NCBI GenBank assembly: GCA_015520565.1
Contig: WAPW01000006.1
Location: 1-55,755 of the forward strand
Origin: Candidatus Aciduliprofundum sp.
GTDB lineage: Archaea > Thermoplasmatota > Thermoplasmata > Thermoplasmatales > Aciduliprofundaceae
DNA length: 55,755 nt
Direction of reading: 5' to 3'
A program made the translations under genes and the position numbers. Shown here in pieces: positions 19,106 through 28,310 of the stretch. How positions within the stretch are numbered: the first letter of the stretch is position 1; each line of letters begins with the position of its first letter. The notes below the pieces were generated by a model, which was not told where the DNA came from, did not search any database, and saw only the letters and a program-made list of their open reading frames with translations.

Positions 19106-19621
19106 TTATTCTCCTTCATTTACAAGAGGAGTGTAAGTTCTTGCCGCAAGCTCGCGATCAAGCATCAATAATCCCTGCGGATTATCACCAATCATTTTCA
19201 ATTTCTGTATGATCTCCTCATCGTTTGCCTCTTCTTCAACCTGCTCATCCACATACCATTGCAATAAATTGAATGTTGCACGATCTTTCTTCTTCTCCGC
19301 TAAATCCACAAGCTCGTTTATACACTGGGTTATGTGCCTCTCATGCTTAAGGGTCTCATCAAAGGCATGCAATGGAGAACTCCACTCATGCGGTGGTTCT
19401 TTTATTGCATATAGCTTCACTCGGCCTCCACGCTCTATAAGGTACCTATAAAATTTCATCGCATGGTCCTTTTCCTCTTGGAACTGCACATACATCCAGT
19501 TTGCAAACCCTCTCAATCCTATGTCCTCAAAATAGGCGGACATAGAGAGATACAGGTACGCAGAGTACATCTCTTCATTTATTTGCTTATTTATCGCTTC
19601 TTCTATCTCCTTATCTATCAT
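19106..19621 (-). CDS. Ferritin
   Basis: INEEMYSAYLYLSMSAYFEDIGLRGFANWMYVQFQEEKDHAMKFY. Confidence 0.96.
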   Translation of the reverse strand: MIDKEIEEAINKQINEEMYSAYLYLSMSAYFEDIGLRGFANWMYVQFQEEKDHAMKFYRYLIERGGRVKLYAIKEPPHEWSSPLHAFDETLKHERHITQCINELVDLAEKKKDRATFNLLQWYVDEQVEEEANDEEIIQKLKMIGDNPQGLLMLDRELAARTYTPLVNEGE

Positions 19622-19636
19622 TTTATCACCTCCTTC

Positions 19637-20236
19637 TTACCTCAAAATTTCATAAAATTCTTCATAGGGCATTTTTGAAATATGCCCAAGCATTTCCTTA
19701 AACGCATTTTGGAACACCTCCTTGGTGTGGGAGTCATCATGCATCTCTTTAGAATTCCAATAGGTTATTATCAAGTACTTTGTTGGTTCTATGTTCATGT
19801 CTCTTAGCTCTCCAGGCAATCCAGAACCTATAGCGGACATACCACTTACCCTTAAAAACTGAGAACCTAAAAATCCTGGAAAGGTCTTTGTGGCACTGCA
19901 AAGCTCTCTAACCCTCTTTTCAAACTCTTTCTCATGACCTGGACGCACAGAAACATAATTAACTGCGCTGATTACTTCGTTTCCTTCCCACTCATAATTT
20001 TTCAACTCCTCTGTAGGGATGATTCTTGCATCTATTCCCATCTCTTCAAGCTTTTTCTTAGCGATTTTAGATTCGTAGCCAGTATCGCAGTACAGGGCTA
20101 GTTTCTTAATCTTTGAGAATTCTTTTAAAATTTCTTTATGAAACTCTATCTCTTCCACAGGAATATTTATGGCTCTTTTTATCCTTTTTTTCAGAAATTG
20201 AGTATGACTCCTAACATCCACCAAGAGTTCCTCCAT
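19637..20236 (-). CDS. Rhodanese-like domain fused to an ABM/heme-monooxygenase-like (ferredoxin-like fold) domain
   Basis: N-terminal VDVRSHTQFLKKRIKRAINIP...LYCDTGYES; C-terminal YVSVRPGHEKEFEKRVRELCSATKTFPGFLGSQFLR...TYWNSKEMHDD. Confidence 0.85.
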   Translation of the reverse strand: MEELLVDVRSHTQFLKKRIKRAINIPVEEIEFHKEILKEFSKIKKLALYCDTGYESKIAKKKLEEMGIDARIIPTEELKNYEWEGNEVISAVNYVSVRPGHEKEFEKRVRELCSATKTFPGFLGSQFLRVSGMSAIGSGLPGELRDMNIEPTKYLIITYWNSKEMHDDSHTKEVFQNAFKEMLGHISKMPYEEFYEILR

Positions 20237-20245
20237 GCAATCACC

Positions 20246-20752
20246 TCAAAACTTCACAAATTTCTCCTTTGGCGTTCCACAAACAGGGCACTTATCAGGT
20301 GGATCATCACCCATATATGTGTACCCACACACTGGGCAAATGTAAATATCCTTCCCTTCAATATCTTCCCCCTGCTCTGCTTTTCCTTTTGCCTCACCAT
20401 ACATGGTAGCATGTATCTTCTCAGCACTCAAAGCGTAATTGAAAGAGCTTTCTGCACCCTTCTCGCCGAAGTACTTTGCAAGCTCCAAGTATGCGGGATA
20501 CATATCCTCCACTTCAAATGTCTCTCCCTCTATAGCAGTTTCAAGATTCTCGGAAGTGCTCTTCACATACCCCAAATTCCTCGCATGGTTCTTCGCATGC
20601 ACAAATTCCGCATAAGATATCGCCTTGAAGAGCCGTGCTATGTTCTTCTTTCCTTCTCTTTCGGCAACTTCGGCAAATATGCTATACTTCATATGGGCCA
20701 TGCTCTCTCCAGCAAACGCCTCTTCCAAACTCTTCTTAACCATTTTTCTCAT
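20246..20752 (-). CDS. Rubrerythrin
   Basis: Diiron four-helix domain plus C-terminal rubredoxin-like [29 protein letters not shown]. Confidence 0.96.
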   Translation of the reverse strand: MRKMVKKSLEEAFAGESMAHMKYSIFAEVAEREGKKNIARLFKAISYAEFVHAKNHARNLGYVKSTSENLETAIEGETFEVEDMYPAYLELAKYFGEKGAESSFNYALSAEKIHATMYGEAKGKAEQGEDIEGKDIYICPVCGYTYMGDDPPDKCPVCGTPKEKFVKF

Positions 20753-20770
20753 TTTTTCACCCTTTATGAC

Positions 20771-21256
20771 TTACAGACCACTATATTCATACCAAGGAGT
20801 GTCGTAATCTTCAAACTGCTTGAGGTTCTCTAATTCCTTTGAGAGTATTTCATAATGCCCCTGCTCCATATTTGCAAGAACCTGAAGCATTTTCTTAGTT
20901 TTATCATCATCCACAAAAGATTTCATACTTTCATAGAACTCCTTAGCCGCAAGCTCTGCTTTCATTGCATCCTCTATAATTTCGCTTAATAATCTGCTTT
21001 CAGAGGCATCAACCTGTGGAAGAGGCACTGGAGATTTATCAGGAACCTTAATATCCTCATTTGGAAAATAATTTTTATAAAGGCTCTCTAAATAAGACCT
21101 ATGTTTTTTCTCCTCATTTGCAAGGAATAGTAAGCGATCTTTTAACAAAGCATTTTTTACTCTATCTGCAAGGGTTTCATAAACTTCCTTGCTCTCTATT
21201 TCACTCTTTATGGCCGCTAAAAGTACCGTCTTAAGGTCATAATTTTCCAAATTCAT
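20771..21256 (-). CDS. Rubrerythrin-like ferritin-family diiron protein (no rubredoxin domain)
   Basis: Two ExxxYxxL / EEKKH and EQGHYEIL-type motifs. Confidence 0.87.
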   Translation of the reverse strand: MNLENYDLKTVLLAAIKSEIESKEVYETLADRVKNALLKDRLLFLANEEKKHRSYLESLYKNYFPNEDIKVPDKSPVPLPQVDASESRLLSEIIEDAMKAELAAKEFYESMKSFVDDDKTKKMLQVLANMEQGHYEILSKELENLKQFEDYDTPWYEYSGL

Positions 21257-21717
21257 TTTATCACCTCCTTAAGGGTTTCAAGAACTTTCTCAACATGACC
21301 TTTTACTCTAACATTCTTCCATATTTTCACCACTTTGCCTTGGGGATCAATAAGATATGTAGTTCTTATGGTACCAAAGTATTCTCTCCCATAATTCTTC
21401 TTTTTTCCCCAAGCACTATATTTCTCCAACACCTCATGGTTTTCATCACTGAGCAGCAAGATATTTAGTTGATGCTTATTTATAAACTTTTCGTGAGATT
21501 TTGGAGAGTCCTTGCTTACACCTATAATAACTGCTCCAAGTTTTTCAAATTCATCTCGCATTTCAGTGAAATCCTTTGCTTCACGAGTGCAGCCAGAGGT
21601 GTTGTCCTTGGGATAGAAGTAAAGCACTACCCATTTCCCAAGGTAGTCATGCAAGCAATGCTCCTTACCCTCGTAATCAGGTAAGCAGAAGTCCTCTGCC
21701 ATATCACCTTCCTTCAT
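21253..21717 (-). CDS. bcp: Thioredoxin-dependent peroxiredoxin (Bcp/PrxQ)
   Basis: YFYPKDNTSGCTREAKDF active site. Confidence 0.94.
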   Translation of the reverse strand: MKEGDMAEDFCLPDYEGKEHCLHDYLGKWVVLYFYPKDNTSGCTREAKDFTEMRDEFEKLGAVIIGVSKDSPKSHEKFINKHQLNILLLSDENHEVLEKYSAWGKKKNYGREYFGTIRTTYLIDPQGKVVKIWKNVRVKGHVEKVLETLKEVIK

Positions 21718-22895
21718 TTCAGAACACCTGCTTCCCTATGGTTATCCGCAATAATTCTTGCAAGATCTTTTATCTTTTCATAATCTTCTTTTCTGGGCAA
21801 TCCCTTGATTAGCAATGGTTCCAATAACTCAACTTTCAAAGCTCCAAGATTTTCTTTTAGTATATCCACAGTTCTGCCACCCCATCCATACGAGCCCATT
21901 ATTCCTATGAACTTGGCCTTTGGCTTAAGAGCATTGGCAAGATAGGCAGCATAAACTGCATAGGGATGTGGCCCTGCAAGCATTGTGGGCGTAGCTAAAA
22001 TAATCGTTGTGACATCAACCATGTCTATTGCAATCTCTCCCAAATTGGCTGTGGTGAGATCCCTAACTTTAACTTCAACTCCTTCTTCGCCCAGGTAATC
22101 CACAAGTGCATCAACCATTTTCTTAGTGCTCCCATGCATTGAAACATAGAGAATTAGGACTTCATTCTTGGTATCAGGAGAGGTCCATTCCTTATAAGCA
22201 TCAATTATGAACGTAGGATCACTGTATGCTGGCCCATGGCTCGGTGCTATTATTTTTGGCTCTAACTCCTCTATCTTCTTAATATTCCTCGTAATAATTT
22301 GTCGGAATGGCATCATTATTTCCGCATAGTACCTCTTTGCCTCATGATAAATCCTATCGTATTGCTCTGCAAATGTGTGCGATGTAGCGGCATGAGAACC
22401 AAAGAAATCACAGGTAAATGCTATCTTATCCTCTATTAAGAATGTAGTCATCGTCTCTGGCCAATGTACCCATGGAGTCATGATGAATTTGAGCGTTTTA
22501 CCTCCAAGCTCTAATGTATCTCCTTCCTTAATTATGATGAAATCCTCGTCTTTCAGGTGCAACAAATCCTTTTCAAAGCCCATACATTTGGCATTTGTAA
22601 CAACTTTCGCTCCATATTTCTCAATGAGATAAGGTATGCTTCCAGAGTGGTCCTGCTCAGCATGGTTTGAAACAATGTAATCTATTTTATCCACTTTCAA
22701 CTCTTCCAAATTATCCAAGAGCTGCTCCAACTTCTCTGGCTCCACTGTATCTATAAGAGCTGTTTTCTTCTCTCCTTTCACAAGGTAAGCATTGTAGCTT
22801 GTGCCCTGAGGGAGAGGTACTATCTCATCAAATAGTGTTCTCTCCCAATCAATGGCACCTACATTGTAAACTCCATTGGCTATTTTCCTTATCAT
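21714..22895 (-). CDS. FprA/A-type flavodiiron protein (O2/NO reductase)
   Basis: HAEQDHSGS diiron motif in MBL domain plus C-terminal flavodoxin domain (ILYVSMHGSTKKM). Confidence 0.95.
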   Translation of the reverse strand: MIRKIANGVYNVGAIDWERTLFDEIVPLPQGTSYNAYLVKGEKKTALIDTVEPEKLEQLLDNLEELKVDKIDYIVSNHAEQDHSGSIPYLIEKYGAKVVTNAKCMGFEKDLLHLKDEDFIIIKEGDTLELGGKTLKFIMTPWVHWPETMTTFLIEDKIAFTCDFFGSHAATSHTFAEQYDRIYHEAKRYYAEIMMPFRQIITRNIKKIEELEPKIIAPSHGPAYSDPTFIIDAYKEWTSPDTKNEVLILYVSMHGSTKKMVDALVDYLGEEGVEVKVRDLTTANLGEIAIDMVDVTTIILATPTMLAGPHPYAVYAAYLANALKPKAKFIGIMGSYGWGGRTVDILKENLGALKVELLEPLLIKGLPRKEDYEKIKDLARIIADNHREAGVLK

Positions 22896-22897
22896 CT

Positions 22898-23056
22898 TTA
22901 ATCCACCTTTTCAAACATGTCCTTGGATGCTCCACAGACAGGGCATACCCAGTCCTCAGGCAATTCCTCAAATGATGTGCCTGCGGGTACTCCATTATCT
23001 GGGTCCCCAACCTCTGGGTCATATATATATCCACAAACTGTGCATCTCCACTTCAT
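22898..23056 (-). CDS. Rubredoxin, 52 aa
   Basis: Own translation: [52 protein letters not shown]; absent from ORF track; SD AAAGGAGGTGATAAAATG. Confidence 0.97.
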   Translation of the reverse strand: MKWRCTVCGYIYDPEVGDPDNGVPAGTSFEELPEDWVCPVCGASKDMFEKVD

Positions 23057-23069
23057 TTTATCACCTCCT

Positions 23070-23198
23070 TTAATACTCCATATATCTATGCGCGTTATTG
23101 TATGAATTCATAAAAATTGTTAGGCGGTGGTCTCTGGCTAAAGATCCAGCCTTCATAGACCCAAAAATAGATGATACGGGTGGTCCATCTTGATACAT
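23070..23198 (-). CDS. Putative 42-aa small protein, no recognised family
   Basis: [45 protein letters not shown] abuts the flavin reductase stop, SD GGAGGT just upstream, fills the gap before rubredoxin. Confidence 0.4.
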   Translation of the reverse strand: MYQDGPPVSSIFGSMKAGSLARDHRLTIFMNSYNNAHRYMEY

Positions 23199-23708
23199 TT
23201 AACTACCTCCTATGTAGGTAGCGGCTTTAGGCGGAGTTTTACCCTTCACAACTTTATGATAATAATCATAAGTCATGGGCGTGCCTTCGCCAATGCTCTC
23301 TGCTTCTACAACTTCCCCAATGAATAGGGTGTGAGTGCCAACATCTATGCTATTTACTACCTTTGCTTCCAAATAGCCAATTGAATAATCTAGAACTATG
23401 GGTGCTCCTGTGATTCCAATTTTATATTTCACATTTTCAAATTTATTTATATCCCTGCCTGAGCGGAATCCGAAGAGACCAATGAATTTGAAAGGTGCTT
23501 CAGTAGATAGTATTGATACACTAAAAACGCCACTATTTTTTATGTATTCGTATGTTAAATTTTCTCTGTTTATGCTTATAGCAATCTGTGGGGGCTTTGA
23601 AGTTATCTGAAATGCCGTATTGGCTATCTGTCCATTTAATTTCCCCTCTTTAACAGAGGATATCACATACATTCCGTATGATAGATTATGCAACACTTTT
23701 CTATCCAT
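23199..23708 (-). CDS. Flavin reductase family protein (FMN-binding split barrel)
   Basis: LSYGMYVISS...GQIANTAFQITSKPPQIAISINRENLT...SVSIL. Confidence 0.92.
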   Translation of the reverse strand: MDRKVLHNLSYGMYVISSVKEGKLNGQIANTAFQITSKPPQIAISINRENLTYEYIKNSGVFSVSILSTEAPFKFIGLFGFRSGRDINKFENVKYKIGITGAPIVLDYSIGYLEAKVVNSIDVGTHTLFIGEVVEAESIGEGTPMTYDYYHKVVKGKTPPKAATYIGGS

Positions 23709-23722
23709 ATTCAGAGTAATGA

Positions 23723-23759
23723 GTTTGATATATATAAATCTTTTGTTTGATATTCAAAC
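23723..23759. promoter_or_regulatory. Candidate operator/promoter in divergent intergenic region
   Basis: GTTTGATAT at 23723-23731 and again at 23745-23753 (22 bp apart); the second is part of the perfect inverted repeat GTTTGA-TAT-TCAAAC (23745-23759), overlapping a minus-strand TATA-like TTTATATATATC. Confidence 0.5.
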
Positions 23760-23808
23760 TATTTACTATGAGAAAACTTTAATAACTATAACTTATATAG
23801 GTATTTTA

Positions 23809-24231
23809 ATGGACGATAAAGATAGAAAAATCATTGAAATTCTAAAAAATAATGCGAGAACTCCTTATACCGAAATAGCCAAAATTTTAGGAGTCACTGA
23901 AACAACTGTAAGGAAGAGAATTGCGGAGCTTGAAAAAGAAGGAGTTATAAAAAAATATACGATTGAGGTAGATCCTGAAAAATTGGGATATAAAACAGTT
24001 ACAATTCTCGGTATGGATGTTGAGCCAAAATACTTGCTCCAAGCGTCAAGAAAACTAGCGGAAATTGAGCAAACCGTATGGGTAGCAACTTCAAGCGGAG
24101 ATCATATGATTATGGCTGAAATATGGACTAAAAATGGTGAGGAGCTCTTTGATTTAATAACAGCCAAGATTGCAAAAATAAAAGGCGTGAAGGACCTATG
24201 TCCAGCAATTTTAATGGAGAGAATAAAGTAA
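23809..24231 (+). CDS. Lrp/AsnC family transcriptional regulator
   Basis: MDDKDRKIIEILKNNARTPYTEIAKILGVTETTVRKRI... plus RAM domain. Start moved to 23809. Confidence 0.93.
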   Translation: MDDKDRKIIEILKNNARTPYTEIAKILGVTETTVRKRIAELEKEGVIKKYTIEVDPEKLGYKTVTILGMDVEPKYLLQASRKLAEIEQTVWVATSSGDHMIMAEIWTKNGEELFDLITAKIAKIKGVKDLCPAILMERIK

Positions 24232-24233
24232 TA

Positions 24234-24929
24234 ATGAATATAGAACCAGATGCAGAAGGTATATTCTTAGAGCGCATAAACAGGTTTTTAGGCAAGGTTA
24301 AGTATAATGGAAAAGATATTTTGGTGCATATACACGATCCAGGCCGCTTGGAAGAGCTCCTCTATAAAGGAAATTTAGTTTTACTTAAAAAATCCAAAAA
24401 AGCAGGTAGAAAAACAAAATGGGATATTTTAGCTGCAAGATACGAAGATAAATGGATTTTAGTAAACTCAAAATATCATAGGGAGATTTCAGAGAACATA
24501 ATTGGTGAAGAAGACATATCTCCCTTTGGAAAATTAGAACTCATAAAACCAGAAGTTAAAGTTGGAGATAGTAGGATTGATTTTCTCCTTCTCAAAAATG
24601 GGAATAGAATATGGGTTGAAGTAAAGGGATGCACATTAAAAGATGGAGATTACGCACTCTTCCCAGATGCACCAACAAAGCGTGGAAAAAGGCATATTGA
24701 AGAGTTAGAAAAATTAATAAAAAATGGAGATGAGGGAGCCCTATTAATTTTGGTATTTCACAAAGATGCTAAATGCTTTAAACCAAATGAGGATAGGGAT
24801 AAAGAATTCACTAAAGCATATTTCAAAGCATTAAACAATGGGTTAAAAGTTTATCCGGTAGTTCTTGAATATGATGGAAAGAGTGTAATATTTAGAGGAT
24901 ATATACCACCATGTCAAAAAAGTTTATGA
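24234..24929 (+). CDS. sfsA: SfsA family DNA-binding/nuclease-like protein
   Basis: HIHDPGRLEELL, WVEVKGCTL, LFPDAPTKRGKRHIEEL. Confidence 0.93.
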   Translation: MNIEPDAEGIFLERINRFLGKVKYNGKDILVHIHDPGRLEELLYKGNLVLLKKSKKAGRKTKWDILAARYEDKWILVNSKYHREISENIIGEEDISPFGKLELIKPEVKVGDSRIDFLLLKNGNRIWVEVKGCTLKDGDYALFPDAPTKRGKRHIEELEKLIKNGDEGALLILVFHKDAKCFKPNEDRDKEFTKAYFKALNNGLKVYPVVLEYDGKSVIFRGYIPPCQKSL

Positions 24930-24951
24930 TGTCAAAATTATTAACCCTTTT

Positions 24952-25614
24952 ATGAAGAGAATTGGAATTGTTGGTGGAACTTCTCCTGAATCAACAGTGT
25001 ATTACTATAAAAATTTCATAGAAATTTCAAGGGAGCTCTTTCCAAAGAACTTTTATCCCGAGATGCTAATTTTTAATATAAATTTCAAAAAATTTAAAGA
25101 TCTTGAAACTTGGGAGCTGAAAGAGAAATATCTGCTAGAAAGCATAAGAGCATTGGAAAATGCTGGTGCACAAGTCATAGGCATAGCGGCAAATACACCC
25201 CATATGGTTTTTGACTCTCTAAAAATAAAAGCCAAAGCTAAGATGGTAAGTATAATAGATGCAGTTGCTCAAGAGGCAAAAAAGAGAGGGTATAAGAAGC
25301 TCCTTTTACTGGGAACAAAGACCACTATGACTTCTGGATTTTATGTAGAAAAATTAAAGAAATATGGATTTATGGTGGATGTTCCCGAGGATTACATTGA
25401 TGTAATTGATAGGATAATTTTTAATGAACTTTCCCAAGGAATATTGAAAAGTAAGAATACTCTTAAGGGAATTGTAGAAAAATACGATGTAGATGCTATA
25501 ATCCTAGGATGCACAGAGCTCCCATTGGCTTTGAAAGAGGGAGATACAAAAACTCCCCTCTTAGACACTGCCGAGATACATATGAGGAGATTAATTGAAG
25601 AGGCAATGGAATAA
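24952..25614 (+). CDS. Aspartate/glutamate racemase family protein
   Basis: IGIVGGTSPESTVYYYK; GIAANTPH; ILGCTELPLAL. Confidence 0.93.
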   Translation: MKRIGIVGGTSPESTVYYYKNFIEISRELFPKNFYPEMLIFNINFKKFKDLETWELKEKYLLESIRALENAGAQVIGIAANTPHMVFDSLKIKAKAKMVSIIDAVAQEAKKRGYKKLLLLGTKTTMTSGFYVEKLKKYGFMVDVPEDYIDVIDRIIFNELSQGILKSKNTLKGIVEKYDVDAIILGCTELPLALKEGDTKTPLLDTAEIHMRRLIEEAME

Positions 25615-26064
25615 TCAATCCTTCCATGCCTCAATTTCAAATTTTTTCATAGTTTCCCCATCAAACCAAAATTTAGCAGAAAAATTAATGTTGTTTATAA
25701 CTAATGACAACCAATAACGGTCATCCTCCCACATATCCTCGTAAGGTAGTTGATTTAAGGGAAACCACCCCGGTTTTGATTCTTCACTCTCGGTAGGCAT
25801 CCCATCTAAATTTGCACGGAATACATAAACAAGCCAATCTTCCCCTTTTACATCATAAAATTTTATTCTACCCAACATTTTTAAATTTTTCACACCTGCA
25901 TTCATCTCTTCATTGGCTTCTCTTATAGCACATTCCTCTGGAGTTTCCTCATCCCCTATTTTACCTCCAAGACCATTCCATTTTCCTGCACCATGACCCC
26001 TTTTCTTGTAATGAAGTAATATCTTCCCATTTTCTATTATGTGCACTACCACTGCTCTTATCAT
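25615..26064 (-). CDS. NUDIX hydrolase (8-oxo-dGTP diphosphatase-like)
   Basis: Nudix box GKIGDEETPEECAIREANEEM. Confidence 0.92.
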   Translation of the reverse strand: MIRAVVVHIIENGKILLHYKKRGHGAGKWNGLGGKIGDEETPEECAIREANEEMNAGVKNLKMLGRIKFYDVKGEDWLVYVFRANLDGMPTESEESKPGWFPLNQLPYEDMWEDDRYWLSLVINNINFSAKFWFDGETMKKFEIEAWKD

Positions 26065-26079
26065 TAAATATGGTATGAG

Positions 26080-26877
26080 TTAGGAAGATAAAAATCCTCC
26101 GTCCACAGCCACCATTGCACCAGTCATATATGATGAGATATCGGAAGCTAAAACCAACGCAATTCTAGCCACTTCATCGGGCTCTCCAAATCTTCCCAAA
26201 GGCAATCTGTTCTTGAAATTTATCGCCGTTTTTATCATATTAATTCTTAGCTTTACTGCTGCTTCTTTCTTTAGCTTTTTAACTCCCTTAGTTTCAATAC
26301 CTCCCGGAATTAGGGCATTTACCCTAAATCCTATTTTTCCATACTCTCTAGCCAATGCGCGGGTAAGTGCAATAACGCCCATCTTGCTAATATCATAATG
26401 TATCAAGCCAGTTGCAAAAGGTAAAATGGCCTCAATGGATGCAACATTTATTATAACCCCACCCTCTTTTTCCCTTCTCCTTATCATCTCTTGACACATC
26501 CAGAACACGGATTTCAGATTAACTTCTAAAATTTTATCTAAGAATTGTTCATCAACTTCAAGAAAATCCTTAAAAATGTATATACCTGCATTATTAACCA
26601 AGATATCCGGGGCCCTAGGAAGATTTTTCCACAAACTTATCACTTCATCTCTCTTTGATAAATCAACCCTATGCAAATTAACTTTTACTTTGTATTTCTC
26701 AAGCTCTTTCTTCTGCAGTTTAAGGCCCTCCATATCTATATCCACAAGTTCCAAATCTGCCCCCGCTTCTGCAAACCTGTGAGCTATAGCGGCACCAATT
26801 CCCGCAGCAGCGCCTGTTATAAGGGCACTCTTTCCCTTTAAGGATATTAGTTCATCTATTGTCTTAAATTCTTCCAT
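26080..26877 (-). CDS. SDR family oxidoreductase
   Basis: TGAAAGIGAAIA, NNAGIY, YDISKMGV motifs. Confidence 0.92.
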   Translation of the reverse strand: MEEFKTIDELISLKGKSALITGAAAGIGAAIAHRFAEAGADLELVDIDMEGLKLQKKELEKYKVKVNLHRVDLSKRDEVISLWKNLPRAPDILVNNAGIYIFKDFLEVDEQFLDKILEVNLKSVFWMCQEMIRRREKEGGVIINVASIEAILPFATGLIHYDISKMGVIALTRALAREYGKIGFRVNALIPGGIETKGVKKLKKEAAVKLRINMIKTAINFKNRLPLGRFGEPDEVARIALVLASDISSYMTGAMVAVDGGFLSS

Positions 26878-26985
26878 TTTATCACCAAAATATTTATCTA
26901 GAGATAATACTTAAACATTTTGAAAATAGCAAAATTTATATTAACCCTTGCTTTAATCCTCACAAAGATTTAAAAAGGTGGTTTT

Positions 26986-28080
26986 ATGAAGTCGCTGGTT
27001 AAGGAAGTGCTATCCAAGGCTGATGAAAGAGTTGGTGTTAAGCAAGAGCCAGCCATAACTAGTCCAGATGATGAAGAACTCATGTCCCTTTTACAAAAAT
27101 TAAAAACAAACATAAAAGTTGTGGGTTGTGGAGGAGCTGGAAGCAACACAATTAATCGTACTATGGAAGAGGGCATAGTTGATGTAGAGTTAATAGCTGC
27201 CAATACTGATGCTCAGCATTTACTAATTACGAAGGCAAATCGTAAAATTTTGCTTGGAAAGAGGATAACAAGGGGCCTAGGTGCAGGAGCATTACCCCAA
27301 GTGGGAGAAGAGGCAGCAAGAGAGGTTGAAGATAAAATTAGGGAAGTTCTTCAAGGTGCAGATATAGTTTTCATAACCTGCGGCTTGGGAGGAGGCACAG
27401 GCACTGGTAGCGCACCTGTGGTGGCTCAAATTGCAAAAGAATTGGGAGCTCTCACAATTGCAATATGCACATTGCCATTCACAGCAGAGGGAAGAATGAG
27501 ATTTGAAAACGCTATGTGGGGCTTGGAAAAATTAAAGCAATATGTAGATACAGTTATTACCATTCCAAATGATAAGCTATTAGACCTTGTTCCAAGATTG
27601 CCCTTGAACTTAGCATTTAAAGTTGCAGATGAAATTTTGATGCGCTCAATTAAGGGTCTTGCAGAGATGATTACCAAGCCGGGATTGGTGAATTTAGATT
27701 TCAATGATCTCAAAACCATAATGAAGGGTGGCGGAGTAGCCATGATTGGCCTCGGAGAGAGCGACTCGGAGAATAGAGCTGAGGAGGCGATAAAAGAGGC
27801 GTTGAATTCTCCATTGATAGAGGCAGATATAAGCGAGGCAAATGGGGCATTAATCAATGTGGTGGGCGGTGAGAATATGACGGTGAAGGAAGCAGAGAGC
27901 GTGGCAGAGTATGTGCAATCACAGATAAGCAAGGGAGCAAGGATGATTTGGGGCGCTTCTATAGACCCTTCATTGGGTAATACATTGAGGGTAATGGTGG
28001 TTCTCACAGGAGTAAAATCCCCATACATCCAAGGTCTTGAGGCCTTAGAAAAAACTAAGGAAGTTGATCTTATAAGGTGA
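26986..28080 (+). CDS. ftsZ: Cell division protein FtsZ
   Basis: GCGGAGSNTI, GGGTGTGSAPVVA tubulin signature. Confidence 0.97.
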   Translation: MKSLVKEVLSKADERVGVKQEPAITSPDDEELMSLLQKLKTNIKVVGCGGAGSNTINRTMEEGIVDVELIAANTDAQHLLITKANRKILLGKRITRGLGAGALPQVGEEAAREVEDKIREVLQGADIVFITCGLGGGTGTGSAPVVAQIAKELGALTIAICTLPFTAEGRMRFENAMWGLEKLKQYVDTVITIPNDKLLDLVPRLPLNLAFKVADEILMRSIKGLAEMITKPGLVNLDFNDLKTIMKGGGVAMIGLGESDSENRAEEAIKEALNSPLIEADISEANGALINVVGGENMTVKEAESVAEYVQSQISKGARMIWGASIDPSLGNTLRVMVVLTGVKSPYIQGLEALEKTKEVDLIR

Positions 28081-28085
28081 AGAAT

Positions 28086-28307
28086 ATGGGCATAATTGAA
28101 AAAAGTGAAGAGGTTCAGAAAAGCTTAGAAAATTGGAGCGCAGGGTTTGGTAGAGGCAAGTATTCAAGGATACTAAAGATGGCAAGAAAGCCCACTAGAG
28201 AAGAGTACAGCAAAGTTCTCACCATAACTGGCCTAGGCATACTATTTATTGGAGGTGTTGGGTTTACCCTCTACTTCATATTTCAAGTTTGGCTTCAAAT
28301 ACCTTGA
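28086..28307 (+). CDS. secE: Preprotein translocase SecE/Sec61-gamma
   Basis: KPTREEYSKVLTITGLGILFIGGVGFTLYFIF, between FtsZ and Spt5. Confidence 0.88.
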   Translation: MGIIEKSEEVQKSLENWSAGFGRGKYSRILKMARKPTREEYSKVLTITGLGILFIGGVGFTLYFIFQVWLQIP

Positions 28308-28310
28308 GGG

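Noticed and set aside
20138-20833. 231-aa plus-strand ORF opposite rhodanese-ABM and rubrerythrin
   Set aside because: Antisense to strongly recognisable rubrerythrin and rhodanese genes; no domain features.
22849-23073. Overlapping ORFs at 22849-23034 (-), 22876-23073 (+) and 22917-23105 (+)
   Set aside because: Alternate-frame shadows of the rubredoxin gene.
27426-28028. 200-aa minus-strand ORF opposite ftsZ
   Set aside because: Antisense to a highly conserved ftsZ; no domain signal.
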